A stretch of 45,477 nucleotides of DNA from Phycisphaerales bacterium (GTDB lineage: Bacteria; Planctomycetota; UBA1135; UBA2386). The position numbers and the translations under genes were made by a program. Below the pieces are notes generated by a model. That model searched no databases and had not been told where the DNA came from. It saw only the letters and a program-made list of their open reading frames with translations. Numbering within the stretch: the stretch's first letter is position 1; each line of letters opens with the position of its first letter. The DNA is taken from the NCBI GenBank assembly GCA_020247305.1, contig JADCJE010000055.1:1-45477 (forward strand), in the 5' to 3' direction. Of the stretch, positions 34,902-42,897 are shown in pieces.

Positions 34902-36494
34902 ATGACGAACGCGGAGAACCTCTCGGCGGCGGCGCGGGCAGCCAACTTGCTGCACGCGGCAGTGCCGATCACGCTGGCGGCCGGAGCGCTCGCGGTGGCG
35001 GCGTTCCGCCGTCTGCCGGCGACGGCATGGGCGCTCGCGGGCACGGTCGCCGGGTCGGCCCTGGCCTTCGCGCTGGCCGGCGGCTTCGCGGCGGCGATCG
35101 CAGCCGCGACCGGCAGCGCGGCGACGACGTTGCCCCAGACCGTCCTGCTGGCCTTCGTCGGCTTGCTCGGCGTCGCGCTGACCCGGTTCTCCAGCTCCTA
35201 CCTGGCCGGCGAACACAACGAAGGCGCCTTCGCCGGCTGGCTGCTGACGACCCTGGCCGGCGCGACGACCGTCCTCGCCACGGGCAACCTGCTCGTGCTC
35301 AGCCTCGCTTGGGTGGCGACGAGCCTGTCGCTGCAGCAACTGCTGACGTTCTACCGCGACCGGCCGTGGGCCCTCGTCGCCGCCCGCGAGAAGTTCCTGG
35401 CCGGTCGCTGCGCCGACTTCTGCATGCTGATCGCCACGTCGCTGCTGGCGATGCGCGCCGGCACGCTCGGGATCGACGAACTCACTGCCATGGCGGCACG
35501 GCAGGAACTCGGCGAAGAAGCGCGGGTCGCGATGTGCTTCGTCGCCGTCGCAGCGCTGCTGAAGTGCGCGCAGATGCCCTTCCACGGCTGGCTGCTGCGC
35601 GTGATGGAGGCGCCGACGCCCGTGTCGGCGCTGCTGCACGCCGGCGTCGTCAACCTCGGCGGCTTCGTGCTGCTGCGGCTCGCGCCGTTGCTGGCCGACG
35701 CTCCGGTCGCGCGCTGGCTGCTGATCGTGGTCGGCGCCGCCACCGCCGTGACCGCGGCGTTGGCGTCGAGCATGCAGCCAAGCGTCAAGTCGGCGCTCGC
35801 GTGGTCGACGTGCGCGCAGATGGGCTTCCTGATGCTGCAATGCGGACTCGGCCTGTTCGAGATGGCGCTGCTGCACCTCGTCGCCCACTCCGCCTACAAG
35901 GCGCATGCCTTCCTGACCGCGGCGTCGACGGTGCAGGCCAGCGCAATCGACGCCCTGGCCCCGCCCGGCCGGCCGACGGGCCCGGCGGCGCGTATCGTCG
36001 CCGGCCTCGGCGGCGCGGCGTTGGTGCTCGCGATCGGCGTCGCCATCGACGGCGTCGCCGCCTTCACCCCGGCGACCGCGGTCGGCGCGGCGATCCTGGC
36101 CTTGGCGCTGACGCCCCTGCTCGAAGCGCGGCGCGACGCCGGCGGCGGCGGGATCGTCCGCCGCGGCCTCGTGGCGACCGCGGTGGTCGGCGCGTGGTTC
36201 GGCCTGCACGACGGACTGCGGCACGCGCTCGGCCTCGCCGACCTGCCGCCCGCTGGTTGGTGGCAGGCGGCCGCGGCGCTCGCCCTGCTGCTGCCGCTGC
36301 CGGCGATCCGACTGCTGCTCGCCTGGCGCGCGGGCCATCCGAAGGTCGCCGCCCTGCACGCCAGCTGCCAGCGCGGCTGGTTCCTGGACGAGTGGTTCAC
36401 CCGCATCGCGCTGCGGACCTGGCGCTCGTCGCCGTTCCGCCGCGACACCGACTTCGCGCCCGACCTCGCCGACACGCCGCACGCACGGACCTGA
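34902..36494 (+). CDS. dabB: DabB, NuoL-like proton-channel subunit of the DAB inorganic carbon transporter, 530 aa
   Basis: The chain has about 14-16 membrane helices. The core PFHGWLLRVMEAPTPVSALLHAG and the surrounding SAMLALAWSTCAQMGFLML-type segment are hallmarks of the complex I antiporter-like fold (NuoL/M/N, MrpA), with conserved Lys and His residues in helices 7-8. A gene of this type directly followed by a dabA gene is DabB, which is thought to couple proton influx to DabA. The dabA start lies 2 bases after its stop. The C-terminus lacks the long lateral helix of NuoL, as usual for DabB. ATG 34902 follows CGAACAT by 7 nt, with no Shine-Dalgarno sequence. Confidence 0.9.
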   Translation: MTNAENLSAAARAANLLHAAVPITLAAGALAVAAFRRLPATAWALAGTVAGSALAFALAGGFAAAIAAATGSAATTLPQTVLLAFVGLLGVALTRFSSSYLAGEHNEGAFAGWLLTTLAGATTVLATGNLLVLSLAWVATSLSLQQLLTFYRDRPWALVAAREKFLAGRCADFCMLIATSLLAMRAGTLGIDELTAMAARQELGEEARVAMCFVAVAALLKCAQMPFHGWLLRVMEAPTPVSALLHAGVVNLGGFVLLRLAPLLADAPVARWLLIVVGAATAVTAALASSMQPSVKSALAWSTCAQMGFLMLQCGLGLFEMALLHLVAHSAYKAHAFLTAASTVQASAIDALAPPGRPTGPAARIVAGLGGAALVLAIGVAIDGVAAFTPATAVGAAILALALTPLLEARRDAGGGGIVRRGLVATAVVGAWFGLHDGLRHALGLADLPPAGWWQAAAALALLLPLPAIRLLLAWRAGHPKVAALHASCQRGWFLDEWFTRIALRTWRSSPFRRDTDFAPDLADTPHART

Positions 36495-36496
36495 TC

Positions 36497-39121
36497 ATGA
36501 CGCACCACGCCTTGGCCGACGCGGCTGCCCGCCGTCGCGTATCCGACGCCGCCATCGAACGCGCCACCGCCGGGATCGCGCCCGCCTGGCCGCTCGACCG
36601 CCTCATCGCGGTCAACCCCGCGCACGGCTGCGTCGACCGGCCCTTCGAACAGGTCGTCGCGGAGTTCGCAGCAACTGCCGGAGCGCGCCTGCTGCCGCCG
36701 CGCGGCGTCGTGCGCGAACACTGGCGCACGGGCCGGCTGGGCCGCGAACACGTCGCCGCCGCGCTCGCCGAAGCAGCCGGCGACGATCGGGCGCCGACCG
36801 AGACCGAGGTCGACGCGCTGGTCGCGGCGATGCACGAGGACGGTCCGTCGATCCGCCGCTTGCCGCTGCTCACCGACTGGGCCGACGCGCACCGGATCGA
36901 CGGCGCCGAACGACCGTGGTCGCAGCGGGTCGTCGAGCAGATCGCGCGCTTCGCCGCGTCGTGGTTCGACCGTGGCCAGTCGAGCTGGTCGCCGGACCGC
37001 CGTCGCGGGCTGTTCGCCGCGTGGCGGGCGCAGTTGGCTGCCGAGCGCACGGTGCCGACCCGCTCCGGCCGCAAGGCGCTGCGCGCCGCGCTGGCACGCC
37101 TGCCGGAAACCGCACGCGCGGTCGTCGACCACGCCGCCGAGCGCCTCGGCATCGAGCCCGCGGCGCTCGACCGGATCGACTACCTCGGCGCGCTGCTGCA
37201 AACCGTCCGCGGTTGGGCGAGCTGGTGCGCGCACGAGCGCTGGCAGGCGCGGCTTCGCGGCGGCGACGACGACGCGCTGATCGAGCTGCTGGCCGTGCGC
37301 CTGGCGTGGGAAGTCCTGGTGCTGGACGACCTCGGCATGCACGAGCTGCTGCCGCGCTTCCGCCGCCAGTTGCTGAATCACCCGCAGCGCCTCCAGGCGG
37401 CGCACGACGCGCAACGCGAAGAGCGCCTGCTCCTGCGCGCGGTCGAGATCGCCTGCCACGGCACGCTGGCGGCGCGGCTCCGCGTGCCGCCGGCGACGGC
37501 GACGCCGGCCGCCAAGGTCGCCGCGGCGGTGTTCTGCATCGACGTCCGCTCGGAGCGCTTCCGCCGCGCTCTCGAGCGGGCGAGCGATGGCGCCATCGCG
37601 ACGCATGGCTTCGCCGGCTTCTTCGGGCTCCCGGTGGCGATGACGGCGCTCGGGAGCCAGGACGAACGACCGCGCCTGCCCGGCCTGTTCGCACCGACGC
37701 TCGCGGCGAGCGAGGACGGCCCCGATCCGGAACGCACGGCGACGATCGCCCGGCGCCGCGGCGAACGCCTGGGTTGGCGGCAGCGGTGGGCGCGTTTCCG
37801 CAACAGCCCGGGCTCGGCCTTCGCCTTCGTCGAGACCTGCGGCCTGCTGTCGCTCGGCGCGCTCGTGCGCGACGCGTTCGTGCGGCGTCCGGCCGAGCGC
37901 CCGCAACGCGCCGGCCTGACCGCGGCCGAACAAGGGCTGCTGCAACCGTGCTGGACGGGCGATGCCGCGGGTCCGGCCGCGCAACGCGCCGGCCTCGCCG
38001 CGGCGGCGCTGCGGGGCATGGGCCTCGTCCGCGACCTCCCGCCGGTCGTCCTCTTCGTCGGCCACGGCAGCACGAGTCGCAACAACGCGCACGCGGCCGC
38101 CCTCGACTGCGGCGCGTGCGGCGGCCACAGCGGCGACGACAGCGCGCGCCTGCTGGCCCGCACGCTGATGGACCCGGCCGTGCGCGAGGCCTTGCTCGAC
38201 CACGGCATCGCCGTGCCGGCCGGCACGCAGTTCGTGGCCGCATGCCACGACACGACGACCGACGAGGTCGACTTCGCCGCGGCGGCCATCGACGACGCCA
38301 ACGCGCAGCGCCTCCGCGGCTGGCTCGCGCAAGCCGGTGCGCAGGCGCGCGCCGAACGCGCGCCCGGCCTCGGTCTCGCCGCGCACGCGGGCGATCCGGC
38401 GGCGCTCCTGGCGGCGATGCGCGAACGCGCCGGCGACTGGGCGCAGGTGCGGCCCGAGTGGGGCCTCGCCGGCAACGCCGCGCTGGTGTTCGCGCCCCGC
38501 GAACGCACGCGCGGCGCCGACCTCGGCGGCCGCGTGTTCCTGCACGACTACCACGCCGCCGACGACGCGGACGGCGGCCTGCTGGCGCAGCTGTTCTCGG
38601 CGCCGATGCAGGTCGCGACGTGGATCAACCTGCAGTACTACGCCTCCGTCGTCGATCCGCGCGCGTTCGGCGGCGGCAACAAGGTGCTGCACGACGTCGT
38701 CGGCGGAAGGCTCGGCGTGTACGAAGGCAACGGCGGCGACCTGCGGGTCGGCCTGCCGCTGCAGTCGCTGCACGACGGCCGCCGATGGCGCCACACGCCG
38801 GTGCGCCTCGCCGTCTACGTCGCCGCCGACGAGGCGCGCATCGAGCGGGCGCTCGCCGCGAGCGAGCCGGGGCGGCGGCTGGTCGAGAACGGCTGGCTGC
38901 ACCTGTTCCGCCTCGCCGACGATGGCGCCGTGTGGGCGCGGTCACGCCAACGCGGCTGGCGGCTGACGCCATCGCTGCCGATGACGACGATCGCCGCAGA
39001 ACCGCCGCCGGCGACGCCCCGGCCGCGGCGCGTCGTCGAGTTCGCGCGCATGCAAGGCGTGGCGCTGGCGATGATCCTCCTCGCGCTCACGGTGGCGCTG
39101 CGCGCCCGCTACGTGGGCTGA
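36497..39121 (+). CDS. dabA: DabA, zinc-dependent CO2-trapping subunit, 874 aa
   Basis: DabA is a beta-carbonic-anhydrase-like protein (formerly DUF2309) that, with DabB, is thought to hydrate CO2 to bicarbonate in the cytoplasm using the proton gradient. The zinc ligands and catalytic dyad can be read directly: Cys347 and Asp349 in VFCIDVRSERF, His523 in LFVGHGSTSRNN and Cys538 in LDCGACGGHSG; the 15-residue spacing between the last two equals that of the Halothiobacillus protein. N-terminal APAWPLDRLIAVNPAHG and C-terminal TWINLQYYASVVDPRAFG with GNKVLHDVVGG are also family signatures. A hydrophobic helix ends the protein (about 852-868), unlike most homologues. The pair is under the divergent LysR gene. 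Confidence 0.93.
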   Translation: MTHHALADAAARRRVSDAAIERATAGIAPAWPLDRLIAVNPAHGCVDRPFEQVVAEFAATAGARLLPPRGVVREHWRTGRLGREHVAAALAEAAGDDRAPTETEVDALVAAMHEDGPSIRRLPLLTDWADAHRIDGAERPWSQRVVEQIARFAASWFDRGQSSWSPDRRRGLFAAWRAQLAAERTVPTRSGRKALRAALARLPETARAVVDHAAERLGIEPAALDRIDYLGALLQTVRGWASWCAHERWQARLRGGDDDALIELLAVRLAWEVLVLDDLGMHELLPRFRRQLLNHPQRLQAAHDAQREERLLLRAVEIACHGTLAARLRVPPATATPAAKVAAAVFCIDVRSERFRRALERASDGAIATHGFAGFFGLPVAMTALGSQDERPRLPGLFAPTLAASEDGPDPERTATIARRRGERLGWRQRWARFRNSPGSAFAFVETCGLLSLGALVRDAFVRRPAERPQRAGLTAAEQGLLQPCWTGDAAGPAAQRAGLAAAALRGMGLVRDLPPVVLFVGHGSTSRNNAHAAALDCGACGGHSGDDSARLLARTLMDPAVREALLDHGIAVPAGTQFVAACHDTTTDEVDFAAAAIDDANAQRLRGWLAQAGAQARAERAPGLGLAAHAGDPAALLAAMRERAGDWAQVRPEWGLAGNAALVFAPRERTRGADLGGRVFLHDYHAADDADGGLLAQLFSAPMQVATWINLQYYASVVDPRAFGGGNKVLHDVVGGRLGVYEGNGGDLRVGLPLQSLHDGRRWRHTPVRLAVYVAADEARIERALAASEPGRRLVENGWLHLFRLADDGAVWARSRQRGWRLTPSLPMTTIAAEPPPATPRPRRVVEFARMQGVALAMILLALTVALRARYVG

Positions 39122-39140
39122 GCCGCGACTGCGCCGGCTC
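39120..39140 (+). terminator. Possible terminator after dabA
   Basis: GAGCCG, 9 bases, CGGCTC begins within the dabA stop codon. It has no T-tract and sits between convergent genes, so the call is weak. Confidence 0.25.
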
Positions 39141-39151
39141 GCGGCGGCGCG

Positions 39152-39616
39152 TCACTGCGGCCCGCCGCGCGCCTTGATCGCCGCCGCGATCAACACGTCG
39201 GCCGACTGGTTGCCTTCGAACCGGTCGGTCTCGTTGCCCTTCTCGTCGAAGAACACGAGCGTCGGCAGCACCCGGATCTGGTGCGCCGCCATGGCCATGC
39301 GGGGCATCGTCGCGCTGCGGTCGGAGACGTCCGCGACGATGCGCGCGAAACCGCGCAGCGCCTTCTCCACGTTCGCGTCGGCCAGGGACTCACGGTCCTG
39401 GATGGTGCACGCACGTCACCAGTCGGCGGTGGCGTACAACACGATCGGCTGGCGGAGCGTGCGCGCGGCCTGCACGGCGCCCGGTGCGTACGGCTCGAAG
39501 CGGACCTTGCCCTTCTTGCCGCAGGCCGTGAAGGCGCCTGCGACGGCCATGGTGAGGAGCAGCGCCGCAGGCACGCCGCGCGATGGAAGTGTCGCCATGG
39601 CGCGAGCCATCGGCAT
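39152..39616 (-). CDS. Candidate selenoprotein: thioredoxin-like lipoprotein with UxxC active site, 154 aa
   Basis: Read straight through an in-frame TGA (39416-39418), one continuous thioredoxin-fold protein appears. A lipoprotein signal ends at FTAC (Cys32); then comes the strand QPIVLYATADW, the active site Sec67-Arg-Ala-Cys70, a helix (TIQDRESLADANVEKALRGF), and the cis-Pro motif VLPTLVFFDEKGN (Pro118). The TGA stands exactly where the first Cys of ADWCxxC is expected, as in DsbD-gamma-like proteins, and coding bias continues on both sides. A SECIS-like hairpin follows. The protein would act as an exported thiol-disulfide reductase. ATG 39614-39616 and ATG 39596-39598 are both plausible starts. 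A simple stop would truncate it before the fold is complete. Confidence 0.72.
39382..39401 (-). promoter_or_regulatory. SECIS-like hairpin downstream of the in-frame UGA
   Basis: On the minus strand CCAGGAC-CGUGA-GUCCCUGG folds into a 7-bp stem with one bulged C and a 5-base apical loop carrying GU. It starts 14 nt after the UGA; the loop lies 21-26 nt after it, within the range seen for bacterial SECIS elements. Confidence 0.6.
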
Positions 39617-40001
39617 TTGACCCGCCGGCGGTGGCGCCAAGGCGGCAGCGCCGCGGCAGGACCGTGGACCAGGGCGTCGACGCGCCCATGGCACGGCGCG
39701 CCGGGCGACCTGCACGCGCGCCGGCGCCGCTGCCGGTCAGTTGGCGACGACCGTCCGCGTGACGTCGTTGACGGCGAGGTGGAGCGGGGCGCGGCGCCGA
39801 TGTGCCCGGCGAGCCCACCGCGGTTCGTCCCGGATCGGGACGCGGTGGCGGTGAGGCAAACGTCGGCGGCATCGCGACCGCGCGCCGCGCAAGCAACGCG
39901 CGTCGACCGCGACGTCAGGCTGGCGCCGCACCGTCGCGCCGCGCGCGGTAGGGTTTGGCCCCGTCAGCGCGCATGGGGTGCGCGACGGGCGCGAGGAGAC
40001 C
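39617..40001. promoter_or_regulatory. Divergent intergenic region with TAGGGT promoter element
   Basis: This 385-base stretch separates two divergent exported-protein genes. TAGGGT (39949-39954) is a likely -10 for the + strand gene, and GAGGAG (39993-39998) is a purine-rich element only 3 nt before ATG 40002. I see no convincing gene; the short minus-strand frame ending at 39737 has a coding-like tail (APLHLAVNDVTRTVVAN) but no credible start or upstream homology, so it could be a gene remnant. Confidence 0.4.
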
Positions 40002-40331
40002 ATGCTTCAGCGTCTACTTCCAGTCTTCGCCGCCGCGTCGATGTTCGCCGCCGCGGTCGCCGCGCAGCAGATCACCGTGCCGAACCGCACCCTCTACGAG
40101 GGCGAGGTCATCGACGTCGCCTACGAGGACCCGGCCATGGCCAACCGCTTCGTCACGTTGCGCGTCGACGACGGCAGCCTGGCCAACCCGCAGGTCGACT
40201 ACGTCGAGATCTGGGTCGGCGCCAACGGCCGCGGCACGAAGCAGTACCGCGTCAAGCCGGGCTGGTGGGCTGCGCAATTCAACGGCGGCTCGGCGCGGCA
40301 ACAGACCCGCGCCGTCCTGCCGGCGGGCTAG
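40002..40331 (+). CDS. Small secreted protein of unknown function, 109 aa
   Basis: A signal peptide is clear (MLQRLLPVFAAASMFAAAVA, cleavage before QQITVPNRT). The mature 88 residues look like a single beta domain: NRTLYEGEVIDVAYEDPAMANRF, then VTLRVDDG and VDYVEIWVGANGRG, reminiscent of an Ig-like or C2-like sandwich. I cannot assign a family. The gene is alone on its strand, divergent from the selenoprotein candidate, and followed by 160 bases with a 6-bp hairpin (GGCGAA/TTCGCC at 40402-40421) before a convergent gene. Confidence 0.7.
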   Translation: MLQRLLPVFAAASMFAAAVAAQQITVPNRTLYEGEVIDVAYEDPAMANRFVTLRVDDGSLANPQVDYVEIWVGANGRGTKQYRVKPGWWAAQFNGGSARQQTRAVLPAG

Positions 40332-40401
40332 GAGACTGCGCCACGAAAGGCCACGCCGCCCGCCGCGCGTCTTCGCGCCCGGGGGCTCGCGCCCGATCCT
40401 C

Positions 40402-40421
40402 GGCGAATCCACCGCTTCGCC
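40402..40421. terminator. Possible terminator hairpin between convergent genes
   Basis: GGCGAA, 8 bases, TTCGCC forms a 6-bp stem in the 160-base convergent gap 40332-40491. No T-tract follows. Confidence 0.25.
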
Positions 40422-40491
40422 TGCGGTCGTCCGCTTCGCCCCAGACGCGAATCCACGCACCGGATCGGCGCGCGTCCCGTGGCGCAGACTC

Positions 40492-41244
40492 CTAGAGACC
40501 GAGGTGGAACCGCAGTCGCTGCAGCAGCGATGCACGGACGTCGTCGAGCTGCGGTCCTGCCTGTGGCGCCAAGCGCAGCACTGCGAGCAGCGCGCACGCC
40601 TGCTCCGGGTCGTCCGACGGCGCTCCGCCGGCGGCTGAGGCCGCGACGGCCAGCGGGCGTTGCCCTGGCCCCGGCCACGCGTGCTCGGCGCGCAGATCGG
40701 CGTCCGACCGCCGCAGCGCGCGCCGGAGGCGATCCAGCGCCGCCGCCGCAGGCGGCGCAGCAGCGCCCGCGTCCGCGATCGTGCGCTGCCAGGCATCGAC
40801 CTGGTCGCGAATGGCGATCGCCACGAGCACGGCCGCCGCCGCGCGCGCCGCATCCGACTCGTCCGCACGCTGCAGCAGTTCGACTGCCATCGCCAACGAC
40901 ATCGTCTCCAGGCTGTGGCGCTCTTCGGGCCAGACGGCCACGGCGACCGCGACCGCCGCGCCGACCGCCACCGTCGACATCGCAATCGCCCCGGTGTGCA
41001 GGCCGCAGAACGCGGCGACGGCGGCGGCGAACTGCCGCCAGCGCGGCAACGCGCGCACCGGCGCCGCCTGCGTCACCACACCGACCGTCGCCGCCGCAAC
41101 GACGCGCTCGATCCAGGCCGCATCGACCGGCGGCACGGCCCCGCGGTCGAGCCCGCGCATGCGCACGGCGATGGCCTGCAGTTCGGCGGGCGACGCAAGC
41201 ACTTCGCCGGAAGGTTCGGGACGTTGGTCGGGCATGTCGTTCAC
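40492..41244 (-). CDS. Membrane protein encoded with an ECF sigma factor, possible anti-sigma factor, 250 aa
   Basis: The start GTG 41242-41244 overlaps the stop of the sigma gene (GTGA), so the two are coupled; ATG 41233-41235 is an in-frame alternative. Residues about 1-75 form a soluble N-terminal part (with RMRGLDRGAVPPVDAAW), two hydrophobic stretches follow (about 70-85 and 90-110) and the rest (115-250) is a helical Ala/Arg/Asp-rich region. No zinc-binding His-x3-Cys-x2-Cys motif is present, so a classical ZAS anti-sigma factor is excluded. Anti-sigma function is inferred only from operon position. Confidence 0.7.
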   Translation of the reverse strand: MNDMPDQRPEPSGEVLASPAELQAIAVRMRGLDRGAVPPVDAAWIERVVAAATVGVVTQAAPVRALPRWRQFAAAVAAFCGLHTGAIAMSTVAVGAAVAVAVAVWPEERHSLETMSLAMAVELLQRADESDAARAAAAVLVAIAIRDQVDAWQRTIADAGAAAPPAAAALDRLRRALRRSDADLRAEHAWPGPGQRPLAVAASAAGGAPSDDPEQACALLAVLRLAPQAGPQLDDVRASLLQRLRFHLGL

Positions 41245-41891
41245 GAAAGGTGTCTGGTCGGTTCGCCGAGACGGTCGCGGACACCGAAGGCGTGGCCGCA
41301 GCGGCGCAGGGCGTCGCGCAGGGCGCGGCGGCCGAAGTGGCGCGCCACGTAGATCGCGCTGCGCGTGGTGTTGAGGGCGGCGGCGAGCATGCCTGCCGGG
41401 GCGATGCCGCCGTGGGCGAGGTCGGCGCGGAGGACCGCGCGCTGCTGGTCGGAGAGCGTCTCCATGCACCGCTCGACGTCGGCGGCGAGCACGCCTGAGT
41501 TGGCGATCGCGTGCTCGTCCGGCGCTGTCGGTCCGGCTGGCGCCGGCTGGTCGTCGAGGCTGGCGAAGTAGACGAGTTCGGGCACGCGCCGCGGTTCGAG
41601 CAGCGAGCGCGCGCGGTTCCGGGCGATGACGTACAGCCACGCGCCCGGCGATGGCGCCATCGGCTCGTAGCGGGCGCCCGCGCGCCACGCACGGATCACG
41701 GCCTCGGCCAGAGCGTCCTCGATCTGCTGCCGATCGAGCAGGCCGCTGAAGTCGCGCGCGAGCATCGCCAACACGGCGCCGGCGTGATCGGCCAGGAGCC
41801 GGCGGAGACCTTCCGGATCACCGCTCGCCAACAGGCGCGCGGTTTCTTCATCGCGTTCCTCGCAGGCCGTGTCTTCGACGGGCGTTGCCAT
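41241..41891 (-). CDS. ECF RNA polymerase sigma factor, divergent, 216 aa
   Basis: Region 2 is visible at about 30-100: LRRLLADHAGAVLAMLARDF, QQIEDALAEAVIRAWRAG and GAWLYVIARNRARSLLEPRR. Region 4 (about 145-205) includes METLSDQQRAVLRADLAHGG, then MLAAALNTTRSAIYVARHFGRRALRDAL. Between them a 40-residue linker is rich in Pro and Asp. The N-terminal 25 residues are acidic. The next gene starts inside its stop codon and encodes a membrane protein, the usual sigma/anti-sigma order. The upstream region has TAGGTT at 41916-41921 (24 nt before the ATG) and an AT-rich tract near 41960-42000. Confidence 0.88.
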   Translation of the reverse strand: MATPVEDTACEERDEETARLLASGDPEGLRRLLADHAGAVLAMLARDFSGLLDRQQIEDALAEAVIRAWRAGARYEPMAPSPGAWLYVIARNRARSLLEPRRVPELVYFASLDDQPAPAGPTAPDEHAIANSGVLAADVERCMETLSDQQRAVLRADLAHGGIAPAGMLAAALNTTRSAIYVARHFGRRALRDALRRCGHAFGVRDRLGEPTRHLS

Positions 41892-42093
41892 GGCAGCAGC
41901 GGAGCAGCGGTTGCAAACCTACCAAGCGACGTCGTCACGCGCTCGGCCAGCCGCCTCGAAAGAAAAAAACGTTTTGTCGCTAAGACCTGAGCTTTTCTGG
42001 GGTTAGGGCGTGTGCGGGCGCCTGTCCCCGCACCGAACGGCGATGCCAGCCATGCGCCGGCGGTCCGCCCCAACGCACGACGTGCAACCCACC

Positions 42094-42870
42094 ATGCAAC
42101 CCGAAGATGCAACCAGCCGCCCCCTGCCGCGCGGCAGCGCCGTCCACGCCGCCGAAACCGCGGGACGCTCCCAGGATGCCCGCGATGCCGAGTTCGTCGC
42201 CAGCATGGCGCACGACGTCAACAACATGCTGACGGTCGTCATGGGCTCGATCGACCAGGTCGGCCTGCAGTTGCCGCCCACCCATCCGGCCTTCCCCGAC
42301 CTGTCGGTGGCGCGCGACGCCGCCCGCCGGGCCGCCGGCATGACCAAACGACTGATGCTCCCCGGCGGCCAACCGGCGCTCAGCGCCATCGACGTCAATG
42401 CGACGATCCACAACGCCCTGCGCGGACTGTCGCGCACGCTCGGCGAACGCATCGCCATGACGCACGAACTCGCGGCCGACCTCTGGCCGGCGCACACCGA
42501 CGCCGAGGAGTTGTGGCAGATGCTGTTCAACCTCGCGACCAACGCCCGCGACGCGATGCCGGACGGTGGCACGCTGCGGATCCGCACGCGCAACACGACC
42601 CTGACGGCGCACTGCACCATGGCGACGCGCACGGTTGTCGCCGGCGACTACGTGGCGATCGAGGTGACCGACACGGGGATCGGCATGAGCCCGAGCGTGC
42701 AGCAGCGCATGTTCGAACCGCACTTCAGCACGCGCGCCGCCGCCGGCCGCGGCCTGGGCATGTCGGCGGTCGCGCGCCTCGCGCACGACTCGCGCGGCGG
42801 CGTGCGCGTGCGCAGCGAGCCCGGGCGCGGCACGGCGATCGAGGTGCTGCTGCCGCGGGCGCAGGGCTGA
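42094..42870 (+). CDS. Soluble sensor-less histidine kinase, 258 aa
   Basis: The H-box FVASMAHDVNNMLTVVMGS (His40) is of the HisKA subtype that often has Asp-Val-Asn-Asn after the His. The ATPase part has the N-box LFNLATNARDAM (144-155), G1 DTGIGM (193-198), the F-box FEPHFST and G2 GRGLGMSAV (218-226). No membrane helix, PAS or GAF domain is present, and the short N-terminus is disordered, so the signal must come from a partner. No response regulator gene is adjacent. Starts at GTG 42010, ATG 42043 or 42052 would lengthen it; ATG 42094 is chosen because the sequence before it (ACCCACC) looks non-coding. Confidence 0.85.
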   Translation: MQPEDATSRPLPRGSAVHAAETAGRSQDARDAEFVASMAHDVNNMLTVVMGSIDQVGLQLPPTHPAFPDLSVARDAARRAAGMTKRLMLPGGQPALSAIDVNATIHNALRGLSRTLGERIAMTHELAADLWPAHTDAEELWQMLFNLATNARDAMPDGGTLRIRTRNTTLTAHCTMATRTVVAGDYVAIEVTDTGIGMSPSVQQRMFEPHFSTRAAAGRGLGMSAVARLAHDSRGGVRVRSEPGRGTAIEVLLPRAQG

Positions 42871-42897
42871 CGCCGGCGCAGCGTCAGCCGCGCTGGC

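Noticed and set aside
36916..39177. Very long Arg/Ala-rich open frame in another frame of dabA, and similar long frames on both strands elsewhere
   Set aside because: High GC removes stop codons from shadow frames; these translations are Arg/Ala/Pro/Gly-rich, without domain motifs, and lie over genes with clear family signatures.
39416..39715. Reading the thioredoxin-like gene as two genes or a pseudogene stopped by TGA
   Set aside because: Both parts are in one frame and together form one fold, the TGA sits at an active-site position, and a SECIS-like hairpin follows. A Cys-to-stop mutation cannot be fully excluded.
39737..40003. Short minus-strand frame ending in a coding-like tail
   Set aside because: Its upstream part is Arg-rich noise without a start signal or domain; at most a gene remnant.
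41916..41921. TAGGTT as a leaderless -10 for the second ECF sigma gene
   Set aside because: The spacing of 24 nt to the ATG does not fit leaderless initiation; it may be an ordinary promoter, so I left it out of the pattern.
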